Assembly (NCBI GenBank): GCA_025457665.1
Contig: JALOTY010000004.1
Location: 36,993 to 100,992 of the forward strand
DNA from: Akkermansiaceae bacterium
GTDB taxonomy: Bacteria > Verrucomicrobiota > Verrucomicrobiia > Verrucomicrobiales > Akkermansiaceae
Direction of reading: 5' to 3'
DNA: 64,000 bases
Below, piece by piece: positions 16,640 to 26,367 of the stretch. Made by a program: the position numbers and the translations under genes. How positions within the stretch are numbered: the stretch's first letter is position 1; each line of letters opens with the position of its first letter. Below the pieces are notes generated by a model that saw nothing but the letters and a program-made list of their open reading frames with translations, had not been told where the DNA came from and searched no databases.

Positions 16640-19208
16640 TCGCCCGATCCATGGCAGCGTCCCGCCAGTCTTGAGACGCCTCCGGATCATCCACCAGCTT
16701 CGCACCCTCCTCGCCATCGTCATCGTGGTGGGTAGCGCCGGACTTGTCGGCACCATCGGCTGGCTCAACCAGTCCGGCCTGCCCGCATCGTGGAGGGAGG
16801 GCATCGCTCTCGCCCTCGCCAAACAAGGCGTCCATGCCGATATCGCCACCCTCCGCTGGGTTCCTTTCCGCGGCTTCGAAGCCGGATCGGTCACGGTCTT
16901 TGCCGATGATTCCCACGATCGCATCATCGCCCGCCTCCAGCGGCTCGTCTTCGATCTCGATCGCACCAAGCTCGCCCGCGGCGAGTTCAAGATCGAACGG
17001 CTCGATCTCTCCGGCGCAAGGATTTCCCTCCTCGTCGATCCCCTCGACCCCCGATCCCGATCGCTCGACCTCAGAAACCTCACCGGCCGCATCGAGTTTT
17101 CCGGGAAACGCAGCGTCCACATTTCCCGCGCCAGCGGCATGGTCGGCGGGATTCAGATCGATCTCGATTGCCTCATCGACCTCTACCGCCCCGGCCATGT
17201 CACCACCCCCAGCGACATGGAAAAAGCCCGGGCGGAGCGGCGGCAACTTCTCTTGCAGGTGATCGAGGGCCTCGATGCCCTGAAACTCCGCTCGTCCCTC
17301 GCCCCGCGGATCCGGCTCGAAATCCGTGGCGACCTGGAAAACCCGGATTCGCTGCGCGCCCAAGTCGGCATCCATGCTCGCGATCTCCAGTCCCGCGATC
17401 TGCTCATCCAGCAGCTCGATGCTCGCGGCGAGCTGCACGGCCACACCCTCGTCGTCCATCAGATGGACATCCTCGCTGGCGATGGCAGCCTCAATGGCCA
17501 AGGCGAATACGACCTCCACCAACGCGCCGGCCGCTTCAGTTTGCGTTCGTCCCTGCCCATCGTGGATCTCCTCACCGACCTCAGCCTCCCCCTTCCCGAG
17601 GATATGCCGAGCTTCGAAGGAGCCCCGCAACTCGAAGCCCGGGGGGAATTCCAGCACGATGGCAGCGAATGGAGTTTCCGCCTCATCGGCCACGCCCAGG
17701 TCCTCGGTCCCCGTTTCCGCCATTTCCATGCCGATCGCTTGGAATGTTCCTTCTCCTCGGATGGCCGCCGCCTGCTCCTCGATGACCTGGAGGTCGATCA
17801 GGGCGATGGTTCATTCCGCGGCCGGGCTTTCATCGAGCCGGGCCGCATCCGCTATGAAGGCGAATCCACCCTGCCCCTCTCCTGGGTCCAGGAAATGGTG
17901 ACCATCCAGCCCCTGCGCACGATTCTGGGCGATTTCTCGCCCGGCGACGGTTTTCGCAGCCATATGCGTTTCCGCGGTCATGCCAATCCGCACGACCACT
18001 TTGACTGGGGATTCCAAGCCACCGCCGAGGCTCATCACATCCGCTACCGCGGCGTTCCCGCCGCCCATGCCAAGGTCGATATGGACCTCAAACACGGCAC
18101 CCTCGATTTCTCCTCCGGCGAAGTCACCTTCGATTACCAAGACTACCCGCTGCGCCGCCGCTACTCCGGTCCGCAGCGTGGCCAGGTCCAGGTCGATCGC
18201 ATCCTCTACGATCACCCCTCGCGCACGGTCACGATCACCGATCTCCGCGCCACCGCCTGGCCTGCTCCCATCCTCCGCTGTTTCGCGCCACCCATCGCCG
18301 ATCACCTCGAAACCTACGCCTTCCACCGCCCGCCCACCCTCACGGCCTCCGGGATCATCGGCGTCACCCCCAAACACCCGCAGCAGGATCTTCGGGTCGA
18401 TTTCTCCACACCCGATCCCGTCAATTACCCCTTCCTCGGCAAGGACGTGACCTTCGATCGCGCCAGCGGCAGCGTCCGTGTCCTGACCGACCGCGTGCGG
18501 ATCGATCAACTCGAACTCGACGTCTTCGATGGCTCCGTCCGCGCCGACCTCGTGCAGACACCGGGGAAACCGGATCTCATGGCCGGTTCCATCGATTGGA
18601 CCACCCTCGACCTCAAATCGATTGCCGAGACCTATCGCTTCAAGTCCAAGCCGCCCGGCATCATCACCGGCCGCATCGACTTTGAGCTGAAGGGCCAGGA
18701 AATCACCGGCTTCGGCGGTCAGGGCCACATCGCCCTCGAGAATGCCCAGCTCTTCGATGTCCCGATGTTCGGCCCGCTGTCTCCCGTTCTCGCCACCGTG
18801 CTGACCCGCAAGAAGGCCGGCTTCCAGGAAGCGAATGCCGCCTTCTGCAGCTTTGATATCGAGGATGGCGTCGTCCGGACCCAGGATTTCATCACCACCA
18901 CCCCGTCGCTGGTGTTCACCGGAGACGGCCAGGCGGACCTCGGCAAACTCACGCTGGACATGACCATCCGCATGAATGCCCGCGGCCTGCTTGGCGTCAT
19001 CACGCTGCCACTGCGGCCATTTTACGGGCTTTTCCAGTTCAATGGCACGGGCCCCATCGAGAATCCCGAGTGGAAAAACGTCATGTTCACCTCCCCTCCG
19101 GATGACCAGAAGGCCCGCTTGCTGGACCCTCCCCGGGCCCGCGCCGTGGACAACTCCGAGCCCTCCCCCTCCGAGACTCCCCCCCGCGCCCTGCCGGTTC
19201 GGGATTGA
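16632..19208 (+). CDS. AsmA-like large envelope protein
   Basis: This 858-residue protein has a single N-terminal transmembrane anchor (LLAIVIVVGSAGLVGTIGWL) followed by a very long beta-rich periplasmic region. The C-terminal section (AAFCSFDIEDGVVRTQDF, TLDMTIRMNARGLLGVITLP, FQFNGTGPIENPEW) is the AsmA-like C-terminal signature. AsmA/TamB/YhdP relatives are thought to carry phospholipids across the periplasm or help outer-membrane assembly. The start is uncertain: I take TTG at 16632, which overlaps the upstream stop, while a TTG about 40 nt later (LRRLRIIHQL) is an alternative. It is placed before a PpiD/SurA-like chaperone, which fits an envelope role. Confidence 0.75.
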   Translation: MPDRPIHGSVPPVLRRLRIIHQLRTLLAIVIVVGSAGLVGTIGWLNQSGLPASWREGIALALAKQGVHADIATLRWVPFRGFEAGSVTVFADDSHDRIIARLQRLVFDLDRTKLARGEFKIERLDLSGARISLLVDPLDPRSRSLDLRNLTGRIEFSGKRSVHISRASGMVGGIQIDLDCLIDLYRPGHVTTPSDMEKARAERRQLLLQVIEGLDALKLRSSLAPRIRLEIRGDLENPDSLRAQVGIHARDLQSRDLLIQQLDARGELHGHTLVVHQMDILAGDGSLNGQGEYDLHQRAGRFSLRSSLPIVDLLTDLSLPLPEDMPSFEGAPQLEARGEFQHDGSEWSFRLIGHAQVLGPRFRHFHADRLECSFSSDGRRLLLDDLEVDQGDGSFRGRAFIEPGRIRYEGESTLPLSWVQEMVTIQPLRTILGDFSPGDGFRSHMRFRGHANPHDHFDWGFQATAEAHHIRYRGVPAAHAKVDMDLKHGTLDFSSGEVTFDYQDYPLRRRYSGPQRGQVQVDRILYDHPSRTVTITDLRATAWPAPILRCFAPPIADHLETYAFHRPPTLTASGIIGVTPKHPQQDLRVDFSTPDPVNYPFLGKDVTFDRASGSVRVLTDRVRIDQLELDVFDGSVRADLVQTPGKPDLMAGSIDWTTLDLKSIAETYRFKSKPPGIITGRIDFELKGQEITGFGGQGHIALENAQLFDVPMFGPLSPVLATVLTRKKAGFQEANAAFCSFDIEDGVVRTQDFITTTPSLVFTGDGQADLGKLTLDMTIRMNARGLLGVITLPLRPFYGLFQFNGTGPIENPEWKNVMFTSPPDDQKARLLDPPRARAVDNSEPSPSETPPRALPVRD

Positions 19209-19283
19209 TCCTCACATAAGGGTTGATGCCTCCCCTTCTCCCCCCTTTACTCTCCGCCCCCGCGTCAAAGCGCTCCATCCTGC

Positions 19284-20945
19284 ATGATCGAGAACATCCG
19301 CAAATACACCGGCCTCATCGTCGTTGTGATCGTCGTCCTGCTCCTGGGTTTCATCCTCATGGACACCCAGAGCTTTTTCCGCAACTCCGCCGCCGGGGGA
19401 GGCAGTGTCAAAGTCAATGGCCGGACCTACTCCCAGGCCGAATACATCGACCTCGGCGCCGCCCCCTTCCGCCTCGCCAGCGGTTTGCAGAGCTTTGACT
19501 CCAACGGGTTTGAAATCATGGGCTTTGTCCGCTCGATGGTTGCCGGTGCCCAGACCGAAGATCAGGCGGAAATGCAGTTCTTCGTTTCCCGGATGATCCT
19601 GCGGGAAGCCCGTGAGGAATTCGGCATCCACCCGTCCGATGAAGCGGTGCAGACTTTCATCAAGGAACTGACGATTTTCCACGACCGCTCGCCCTTCGAA
19701 TCCCAGCCGGGAACCCCTTCGGAGTTTGACCAGGAGAAATACAACGACTTCGTCAACAAGACCCTCAAGCGAGTGAGCCTCAATGAGAAGGCCTTCCATG
19801 AACTCATTCGCGATGTCATCGCCGCCTCGAAACTCCGCGACCTCATCGGCGGCGGTCTTCCCGGCAGCACCAGTTTGGCCAAGGCCAGCGTGGCCAGTCG
19901 CGAACAGAAAATCAAAGCAGGCCTCGCTCCCGTGAATACCAAGGCCATCCGCGAAGGCCTCACCCCCACCGATGAAGAACTCAAGACCTTCTGGGAAACC
20001 GTGAAGGAGAAATACCAGACGGAAGCCCGCATCAAGGTCACCTACCTCCTTGCCTCGCCAACTTATCCGGATGACCTCAAGGCCCCTGCCGCCACGCCCC
20101 CGGCCGATGAAACCGCGGAGCAAAAAACCGCCCGCGAAGCCGCAGAAGCGGCCAAGGCCGAGCAACGGAAGAAGATCGACAAGGAGTTCGCCATCGAGCT
20201 GAACAATTTCTTCGAACAACTCACCACCAGCGAAGGCGCGGATTTCCAAAAGCTCGTCGAAGACCGCAAGTGGACCCTCACCAGCACCGATTGGATCACT
20301 CCCACCACCCTCCCCGCCCCTCTGCAAGCCGCCACCCGCGGAACCTCCGTGGACAAGTCGGTTTCCACCGAACTTTTCCGCCTCCGCAAGGGCTCGGACC
20401 CCCTTGCCGCCTTCACCCTTCCCCTCGCTGTCGGTGAGCACGATTGGCTCGTTGCCCGCCTCGATGAAACCGAGGAACCCCGGACCAAGACCTATGAGGA
20501 AGCCGCCGAGGAGGTGAAAAAGGAATTCCTCGCGCAGAAGGCCGACGAACTCGTCCGCAAACAGGTCGAAGAAAAGATCGCCGCCATCCAGAAAGCCATC
20601 GAAGGCGGACAAAGCTTCGCCGATGCCGCCAAAGCCGCAGGCCTCGAGCCCCGCGAAATCGGACCCTTCGCCCAGGCCGATACCCCTGCGGGTGAAGCCG
20701 ATGCCGCCGCGATTTTTGCCGCAGCCTCCACCGTCGCCCCCGGTGCTTTTGCCGATACCCTCTTCAAGGAAGACGAAGCCCTCCTCATCCACGTCCTCAG
20801 CCGCGAGATCGTCAAGGACGACACCCGCGCGGCTCGCGTGGACACCGAGGTCACCACCCTTCTCAACAGCAACCAAGCCGCCGCCTTCTCGGCATGGCTG
20901 CTTCAGCGCGTCGAACAAGCCGCGCCGGAAGCTCCGGAAAGCTGA
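19284..20945 (+). CDS. PpiD/SurA-like periplasmic folding factor
   Basis: This 553-residue protein has an N-terminal transmembrane anchor (GLIVVVIVVLLLGFILM), a SurA-N-type helical chaperone domain (MQFFVSRMILREAREEFGI; PSDEAVQTFIKEL), a Lys/Glu/Ala-rich coiled segment around residues 270-320, and a C-terminal region with repeated SurA/PpiD-like helices (VRKQVEEKIAAIQKAIEGGQ). A canonical parvulin core is not obvious, so it may act as a chaperone without isomerase activity. Start MIENIRKYTG resembles the PpiD start. It is followed 4 bp later by a TPR protein on the same strand. Confidence 0.75.
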   Translation: MIENIRKYTGLIVVVIVVLLLGFILMDTQSFFRNSAAGGGSVKVNGRTYSQAEYIDLGAAPFRLASGLQSFDSNGFEIMGFVRSMVAGAQTEDQAEMQFFVSRMILREAREEFGIHPSDEAVQTFIKELTIFHDRSPFESQPGTPSEFDQEKYNDFVNKTLKRVSLNEKAFHELIRDVIAASKLRDLIGGGLPGSTSLAKASVASREQKIKAGLAPVNTKAIREGLTPTDEELKTFWETVKEKYQTEARIKVTYLLASPTYPDDLKAPAATPPADETAEQKTAREAAEAAKAEQRKKIDKEFAIELNNFFEQLTTSEGADFQKLVEDRKWTLTSTDWITPTTLPAPLQAATRGTSVDKSVSTELFRLRKGSDPLAAFTLPLAVGEHDWLVARLDETEEPRTKTYEEAAEEVKKEFLAQKADELVRKQVEEKIAAIQKAIEGGQSFADAAKAAGLEPREIGPFAQADTPAGEADAAAIFAAASTVAPGAFADTLFKEDEALLIHVLSREIVKDDTRAARVDTEVTTLLNSNQAAAFSAWLLQRVEQAAPEAPES

Positions 20946-20949
20946 TCCC

Positions 20950-21288
20950 ATGAGTTCCCGAGACGAGTGGTTTGACGAGGCCAACGGCCACCTCGCCCTC
21001 GGGGAAATCGAGGAAGCCGCAGCCTTGTATCGACGCTGCCTTGAGGACGACCCCGAGTATTTCGATGGCTGGCATGCCCTCGGCATGGCGCTCTTGAAGC
21101 TCGGGCAAATCAAGGAAGCCATCGGCTGCGGTCTCAAGTCCGTGACCCTCCGCCCCAACGACCTTCTCGCCTGGACCTCGCTTTCCCAGATGTATGTCCG
21201 CGATGGCAACATCCCCGAAGCCGAGTCCGCCAAAGCCAACGCCCGCATCCTTTCCCTGGGCGGCAAGGTGGACCGCAGCGCTCCCTGA
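20950..21288 (+). CDS. Tetratricopeptide-repeat protein
   Basis: This 112-residue cytoplasmic protein is made of about three TPR units: EANGHLALGEIEEAAALYRR, GWHALGMALLKLGQIKEAI, and AWTSLSQMYVRDGNIPEAE. Position pattern W/A-x-x-G-x-x-Y-A is clear. TPRs mediate protein-protein contact; the partner is unknown. It starts 4 bp after the stop of the PpiD-like gene, so the two are very likely co-transcribed and the TPR protein may serve that chaperone pathway. Confidence 0.82.
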   Translation: MSSRDEWFDEANGHLALGEIEEAAALYRRCLEDDPEYFDGWHALGMALLKLGQIKEAIGCGLKSVTLRPNDLLAWTSLSQMYVRDGNIPEAESAKANARILSLGGKVDRSAP

Positions 21289-21331
21289 ATCGATCCCGTC
21301 TTCTTCAGGAAATCCTTCGCAGCACTGGCCG

Positions 21332-21351
21332 AATCGAAGCCGCGATTTTTT
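21332..21351 (+). terminator. Weak hairpin with T-run after the TPR gene
   Basis: A 5-bp stem (AATCG / CGATT) with a 6-nt loop runs into TTTT about 45 bp after the TPR stop on the plus strand. It lies between convergent genes. The stem is short, so the call is tentative. Confidence 0.3.
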
Positions 21352-21394
21352 GCCGGCTTCCAAATGGATTCGGGAGAAAAAGGATCGGGATCCC

Positions 21395-21892
21395 TCAGTC
21401 GATATCCTCTTGCTGCTTCATCCCGCCGAATTGCCGTTTCAGCGAAAGCATCCCCAGGAAATGCAGTGCCGGGAATGCCAACCAAAGCCCGAAACCCCAG
21501 CCCCATTTCTGCAACTCGTCGTCCATCGAATCCGTCACCGCGAGGAAAATGAACATCCCGGTGATTCCCAGGAGGATCAGGATGGAGGAGACCAGATAGA
21601 CCCACCACATCCATCGCGAGCGCACCAGAAAGCTCACGAGAAAAGGCGAGGAAAGAATCACGGCCACCGCAAGAAAGAGCGACCCGAAAACGATCCCTTC
21701 TTCGATTTCAAAATCATCGGGGTCCTTTATCGAATCGATGAGCGATTCCCAAACCGTGTTTCCTCTTACCGCCTCCCATTCGTCTCCACCATTGGACTGC
21801 CAGACCACCGGCGCACCGTGAAAGACCCCAAACGCAATCAGTGCCATTCCTAACAGCACTGCGGCCCCGAGGTTTTTCCGCCAGAGATTCAT
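21395..21892 (-). CDS. Four-helix membrane protein, unknown function
   Basis: The 165-residue product starts MNLWRKNLGAAVLLGMALIAFGVF and has about four hydrophobic helices: residues near 8-28, then LFLAVAVILSSPFLVSFLV, WWVYLVSSILILLGITGMFIFL and GFGLWLAFPALHFLGML. The first loop is acidic and ends WESLIDSIKDPDDFEIEEG. I do not recognise a family. Start choice: the ATG at 21892 overlaps the lnt stop as ATGA, a translational-coupling arrangement; an ATG three codons upstream is possible. Coupling to lnt suggests an envelope-related role, which is inference. Confidence 0.72.
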   Translation of the reverse strand: MNLWRKNLGAAVLLGMALIAFGVFHGAPVVWQSNGGDEWEAVRGNTVWESLIDSIKDPDDFEIEEGIVFGSLFLAVAVILSSPFLVSFLVRSRWMWWVYLVSSILILLGITGMFIFLAVTDSMDDELQKWGWGFGLWLAFPALHFLGMLSLKRQFGGMKQQEDID

Positions 21893-23694
21893 CGCCGCCA
21901 CCTTCCTAACAGCAGCGCGATGCCTCCCAAACCGATCACCCCCCAGTCGCCGATGATCGCATAGAGCGTGAGTGTCGGTTTCTTCGGGATCCTCACCTCC
22001 GCCAGCAGCCAGCCGCGGGTCAGATGATTTCCGTCCGCATCCCGGAGTTCCTGCCGTGATGAGCCATCAGGAGAAGAGGTGCCGCCACGGGTATCGATCA
22101 CCGCGCTCACCCCGGTGTTGCCGCAGCGCACGGTGGGTCGGCGGAGTTCGATCGAGCGGAATCTCGCATTCGCAAAATGCTGCGCTGCCGCCGGGCTGTC
22201 CTTGAACCAGCCGTCATTGGTCACATTCACAATCACCTGCGGCCCCTGCCTGACGAATTTCCTCATCAGTCGCGGCACGGTGTCTTCGAAACAGACCGAT
22301 GGGATGATTCCCAACTCCTCTCCCTCCACGCGCGTCATCAGCGGTTCGAGGGACTCCCCCACCGCAAAGGCACCGCCATACTGCGCGCCGGACTGCTGTT
22401 CATAGATCTTCTTCAACCATGGCAACTGCTCCACCAGCGGGATGTATTCGCCAAAGATCACGAGGTGATGCTTGCGAAAGGTCTGCAAGGCACCGTCCGG
22501 CTCCACCATGACCATGGAATTCCAGACCCTTCCCTCTTCCTTGAGCACCAGTTTGTCGCCAAAGTATTCTCCCTCCTCCTCCAGCAGGCCCATGATGACG
22601 GCGAAATCACCCTCCTCGCGGACTCTCGAGAGGGTTTCCATGTTTTCCTCCCACATCGCCCAGTTCCCATCTTCCATCCGGATCACCCGGCCTGTTAGAG
22701 CGGATTCGGGCCAGACGACCCAGTCAGGGCTCCGCAGTTCCACCGCCTCGCCCTTCTCCGCGGCTGCGGCCAGTCGCTCGGCATCGCCTTCCGCGATTTC
22801 ATGGAGCGCCTTGAGCGTCTCCTCCTCATAGCCCTGATGGATTTCCTCGGCCGACCACAATCTTCGCGCCGCTTCCTGAGGGATGTTCAGTTGCACGAGC
22901 AGCACCCGCAGGGAAAGAAACTCACCTCGCTTTTCCGCCGCCAACTTCCACACGCCATAACAGAAAGCCAACGCCACAAGCACGGCCGCCACACCGAAGT
23001 CCGGATGCGGACGCTTTCTCCCACTCCGGCTTTCCCGCCAGAGTCGTCGAGCGGTCTGCACCACCACCGCCTGCAGGAAGACCGGCAGGAAAGACAAGGC
23101 CACCGCGCCTAACAGATCGGCCGACTGGGCCATGACCGGTGTTTCGTGAAAACCCACTCCGAGCGTGTTCCAGCCGAATCCGGTGAAAAGCCAGCCACGC
23201 AGCCACTCCAGCCCGCACCACAAACCGGCAGCGATGAAGGCAAAGCGCAGGCTGTGAAAAGACTCCCGCCACACGAGATGACTCCGCCCGGCATCGGCCG
23301 ACTCCGACTTCCGTCGTACTTTCTCGGCGATCCTCCCTTCCTCCAGCTTCAAGGTCTGCCGCCATGGATTCCCCATGCCGGCAAGCCATCCCCCCCAGAG
23401 CCCGGGAAACACCGCAAGGTAGGCGGAAAGGGCGACCCAACCCACCGATGTCACCTCGGTGAGCCAATGGAGATTCACCAAAAACATCACCCACCCCGCC
23501 ACCCAGCCAAGGCCGAAGCCGCGCAGGAAGGAACGCCGACCTTCGACAGTCCACACGAGAACCATCAAGGGAAGCATAGCCATCCAAACCAGCGCGGACG
23601 CGGAAAATGGCGGGAAGATCAGAGCCATCAGCAGCCCGGATACCGCCGCGAGCAGTATCCGGAAGACCGCCGATTTCCAAAATTCACGCTTCAT
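21889..23694 (-). CDS. lnt: Apolipoprotein N-acyltransferase
   Basis: This 601-residue inner-membrane enzyme adds the third acyl chain to lipoproteins. The N-terminal part has several transmembrane helices (residues 5-200). The nitrilase-like periplasmic domain carries the expected triad: Glu in VVWPESALTG (about E330), Lys in FRKHHLVIFGEY (about K408) and Cys in PSVCFEDTVP (about C468). The C-terminal segment ends with a helix. The start MKREFWKSAVF overlaps the upstream phosphohexomutase stop by 4 bp (ATGA). It is longer than E. coli Lnt (512), mainly by an insertion before the catalytic Glu. Several predicted lipoproteins in this window would be its substrates. Confidence 0.93.
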   Translation of the reverse strand: MKREFWKSAVFRILLAAVSGLLMALIFPPFSASALVWMAMLPLMVLVWTVEGRRSFLRGFGLGWVAGWVMFLVNLHWLTEVTSVGWVALSAYLAVFPGLWGGWLAGMGNPWRQTLKLEEGRIAEKVRRKSESADAGRSHLVWRESFHSLRFAFIAAGLWCGLEWLRGWLFTGFGWNTLGVGFHETPVMAQSADLLGAVALSFLPVFLQAVVVQTARRLWRESRSGRKRPHPDFGVAAVLVALAFCYGVWKLAAEKRGEFLSLRVLLVQLNIPQEAARRLWSAEEIHQGYEEETLKALHEIAEGDAERLAAAAEKGEAVELRSPDWVVWPESALTGRVIRMEDGNWAMWEENMETLSRVREEGDFAVIMGLLEEEGEYFGDKLVLKEEGRVWNSMVMVEPDGALQTFRKHHLVIFGEYIPLVEQLPWLKKIYEQQSGAQYGGAFAVGESLEPLMTRVEGEELGIIPSVCFEDTVPRLMRKFVRQGPQVIVNVTNDGWFKDSPAAAQHFANARFRSIELRRPTVRCGNTGVSAVIDTRGGTSSPDGSSRQELRDADGNHLTRGWLLAEVRIPKKPTLTLYAIIGDWGVIGLGGIALLLGRWRR

Positions 23695-25622
23695 GCCATG
23701 CGGGCGTTCGCATCCGCCTCGATGGCCGCCCACAAACGGTCCAGGCCTTCCGCCACTCGGGCTTTCGCCGCCTCCACATCCGCATCCGGCGCGGCTTTGC
23801 CAAAGAGGTAGAACTTGATCTTCGGCTCGGTGCCACTCGGACGCACCGCAAAGGATCGACCGTCGGCAAGATCCACGAAAAGCATGCCCTCCTTCGGCAG
23901 TTCATCGCCTTCCTCATCGAAAATCATGTCCACGGCGAAATCCCGCACCCGCTCGACCGCCGCACCATCCACCTCCACCGGTGGCCGCTCGGAGTAGGAC
24001 TTTGCCAGCGCCTGGATCTTCGATGCCCCATCGGCCCCTTCCATCACCATCGCCTTGCCACGCTCCTCATGCACGCCGAACTCGGCATAAATGCGGTCTA
24101 ACAGATCCGGCAGGGTCGTTCCGGCGGATTTCGCGTAGGCGGCCACTTCGGCAAACATCACGGTGGCTCCATTGGCATCCTTGTCGCGAACGAAATCACA
24201 GCCCAGATAGCCGTAGCTTTCCTCACCGCCGAAGAGGAAGAAACGCGAATACTCCAGCCGCAGCTTGCGGGTCGTATCCTCATCCAGGTCCCGATAGTCG
24301 GCCCCTTTCTTGTCGGCCGGAATCGCTTCCTCGTATTTCCGCAGCTTCGCGGCGATGTATTTGAATCCGGTCAGCGTGTTCACCACACCCAGCCCGAACT
24401 TCGCAGCGATCGCGCTTTGCAGTTCCGTGGTCACGAAGGTCTTCACGAACAAGGCCCGGGCGCGGGTCGTGTCATTGAGCCAGCCAATGTCGAAGGCAGC
24501 CTTTGCCCGATACCATGCCATCAGCGAGCCGATCTGATTGCCCGTCAACAAACGCATCTTGCCCGCGCCATCCCGCGCCACCACGCCCATCCGGTCGGAG
24601 TCCGGGTCGGTGCCGATGACAATCTCCGCCCCGGTCTGCTCCGCCAGGGCGACGCCCATTTCCAAAGCTTCGGCGTTCTCCGGATTCGGGGATTTCACCG
24701 TGGGGAAACGTCCGTCGCGCACATCCTGTTCGGGCACCGTGATCACTTCAAAGCCCAGTTCCCTCAGCATGGGCACGGAAATCTGTCCCCCTGTCCCGTG
24801 AAGATTGGTGAAAACCACCTTGGCCGGAGATTTTTCTAACAGACCGGGCTGCATCAGCAGGGATCGGAGTCGATCCATGTAACGCCGGTCCGCCTCGGCC
24901 CCGAGCACCGTCACCCCACCCCGTTCGCTTTCCGGCAGCGGTTCGAAGGTCTCGCTTTCGATCGCATTGACCTCGGCAATGATGCCCCCGGCATGGGGTT
25001 CGACGATTTGAGCACCGTCGTTGAAATAGGCCTTGAAGCCATTGTCATGCGGGGGGTTGTGCGAGGCGGTGAGCACCACTCCGGCATCCGCCCGCAGTTC
25101 CCGCACCGTGAAGGAAAGCTGCGGCGTGGAGCGTGCATCTTCAAACAGCCAGGCATCGCAGCCGAGTTCGGCCGCCGTCCGCGCACAGAACTCGGCGAAG
25201 TCGCGCGAGAAATGGCGGGTGTCGTGCGCGAAGACCAACTTCGGCCTGCGCTCCGAACCCACATGCCGCTTGGCATAGGCGATCAAGCCCCGGACCGCGC
25301 GGGAGACATTGAAGAAATTCATCGATGCCGTGCCCACACAGGGATGCTCGGGCCGACCATTCGGACCGCCCTTGCCCTGCTCCACGCTCGTCACCACCCG
25401 ACCTATCGTCCGCCCCCGCAGACCGCCGGTGCCAAAAGCCAGCGTCTTGTAAAACCGGTCATTCAGCTCCTGCCAATGCCCCCCCATGGCGAGTTCCTCC
25501 ACCGCCGCCCGGGCCACCGGCGATGCCGATCCGGCCAAGAGGAGATCCATATTCCGTCGGGAACTTTCCAGTAATGACCCGGCAGCCACGGCCTGGTCGA
25601 GTATCGCTGCGAGATCGCTCAT
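23691..25622 (-). CDS. Phosphoglucomutase/phosphomannomutase family phosphohexomutase
   Basis: This 643-residue alpha-D-phosphohexomutase is a good fit to the family. Substrate entry motif TLAFGTGGLRGR, active phosphoserine loop VVLTASHNPPHDNG, metal-binding loop IGTDPDSDRMG, sugar-binding loop FGGEESYGYLG, and the phosphate-binding RPSGTEPKIKFY near the C-terminus are all present in order. The long N-terminal region and 640-residue length resemble PGM/phosphomannomutase of the PgcA type. It likely feeds glucose-1-phosphate into glycogen or envelope sugar synthesis. It is first in a minus-strand chain with lnt. Confidence 0.92.
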   Translation of the reverse strand: MSDLAAILDQAVAAGSLLESSRRNMDLLLAGSASPVARAAVEELAMGGHWQELNDRFYKTLAFGTGGLRGRTIGRVVTSVEQGKGGPNGRPEHPCVGTASMNFFNVSRAVRGLIAYAKRHVGSERRPKLVFAHDTRHFSRDFAEFCARTAAELGCDAWLFEDARSTPQLSFTVRELRADAGVVLTASHNPPHDNGFKAYFNDGAQIVEPHAGGIIAEVNAIESETFEPLPESERGGVTVLGAEADRRYMDRLRSLLMQPGLLEKSPAKVVFTNLHGTGGQISVPMLRELGFEVITVPEQDVRDGRFPTVKSPNPENAEALEMGVALAEQTGAEIVIGTDPDSDRMGVVARDGAGKMRLLTGNQIGSLMAWYRAKAAFDIGWLNDTTRARALFVKTFVTTELQSAIAAKFGLGVVNTLTGFKYIAAKLRKYEEAIPADKKGADYRDLDEDTTRKLRLEYSRFFLFGGEESYGYLGCDFVRDKDANGATVMFAEVAAYAKSAGTTLPDLLDRIYAEFGVHEERGKAMVMEGADGASKIQALAKSYSERPPVEVDGAAVERVRDFAVDMIFDEEGDELPKEGMLFVDLADGRSFAVRPSGTEPKIKFYLFGKAAPDADVEAAKARVAEGLDRLWAAIEADANARMA

Positions 25623-25728
25623 GTCGCCGCCATGCTAACCACCCCGAACCTGATGGCAATGCCGCGGGTGCGACATTCCCCTTTTGCAGACTTGCCTCCA
25701 CGGGCCGGCCAGTGACCTGCTGTCCGCC

Positions 25729-26301
25729 GTGCTGATCGCCCTCCACAAGCCCTACGATGTCCTCAGCCAGTTCACCCCGGATGTCCCCAGCCAAAGAACA
25801 CTCGCGGAATTCGGACTGCCCAAGGACGTCTGGCCCATCGGCCGCCTCGACCGCGATTCCGAAGGCCTGCTCCTGCTCAGCGACGAGAAGTCGCTGGTTG
25901 ATCGCCTCCTCCACCCACGCTCGAAGCAGCCGAAAACCTACCTCGCCCAGGTCGAGGGCATTCCGGAGAAGGCCGCACTGGACCGCTTGCGCCGTGGTGG
26001 GCTGGACATCCGTGGCCACCTTTGCGCGCCCGCGATCGTCGATTCTCCCGACCCCCAACCGATCCTGCCCCCGCGAAATCCGCCCATCCGGGTGCGCAAG
26101 GAAATTCCCGACCATTGGATTTCCCTGACGATCACCGAGGGAAAAAACCGTCAGGTCCGCCGCATGACCGCAGCCGTCGGCCATCCCACCCTGAGACTCA
26201 TCCGGGTTCGGATCGGGAGATTTCCCCTCGATCCCCTCGCCCCCGGAGAGTGGAAAGTCCTTGGCCCGGAGGAGCGCGCCCAGGTGCTCGGCGGCACGTG
26301 A
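25729..26301 (+). CDS. rluE: 23S rRNA pseudouridine synthase, RluE-like
   Basis: This is a 190-residue RsuA/RluE-family pseudouridine synthase. It opens with IALHKPYDVLSQFTPD, has the catalytic GRLDRDSEGLLLLSD (Asp nucleophile), KTYLAQVEGIP, the RluE-characteristic PPRNPPIRVRKEIPDHWI, and the end motif TEGKNRQVRRMTAAVGHPTLRLIR. There is no S4 domain, as in RluE. The start is uncertain: GTG at 25729 matches where RluE begins; a TTG at 25684 would add 15 unrelated residues. In E. coli RluE modifies U2457 of 23S rRNA. It is divergent from the phosphohexomutase and upstream of rpsU. Confidence 0.88.
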   Translation: MLIALHKPYDVLSQFTPDVPSQRTLAEFGLPKDVWPIGRLDRDSEGLLLLSDEKSLVDRLLHPRSKQPKTYLAQVEGIPEKAALDRLRRGGLDIRGHLCAPAIVDSPDPQPILPPRNPPIRVRKEIPDHWISLTITEGKNRQVRRMTAAVGHPTLRLIRVRIGRFPLDPLAPGEWKVLGPEERAQVLGGT

Positions 26302-26367
26302 ACTCCTTCGATCTAGGTGAAATCGAAAAAAGCCCCGATTTCTCAAGAAATTCCGAAAACTCCCTGC

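Noticed and set aside
15242..17140. 632-codon minus-strand open frame
   Set aside because: Antisense of the beta-CASP and AsmA-like genes; no recognisable domain.
19212..21614. 800-codon open frame on the minus strand
   Set aside because: It overlaps the PpiD-like and TPR genes, which have clear family motifs. The minus frame gives low-complexity Gly/Phe/Asp text typical of high-GC antisense.
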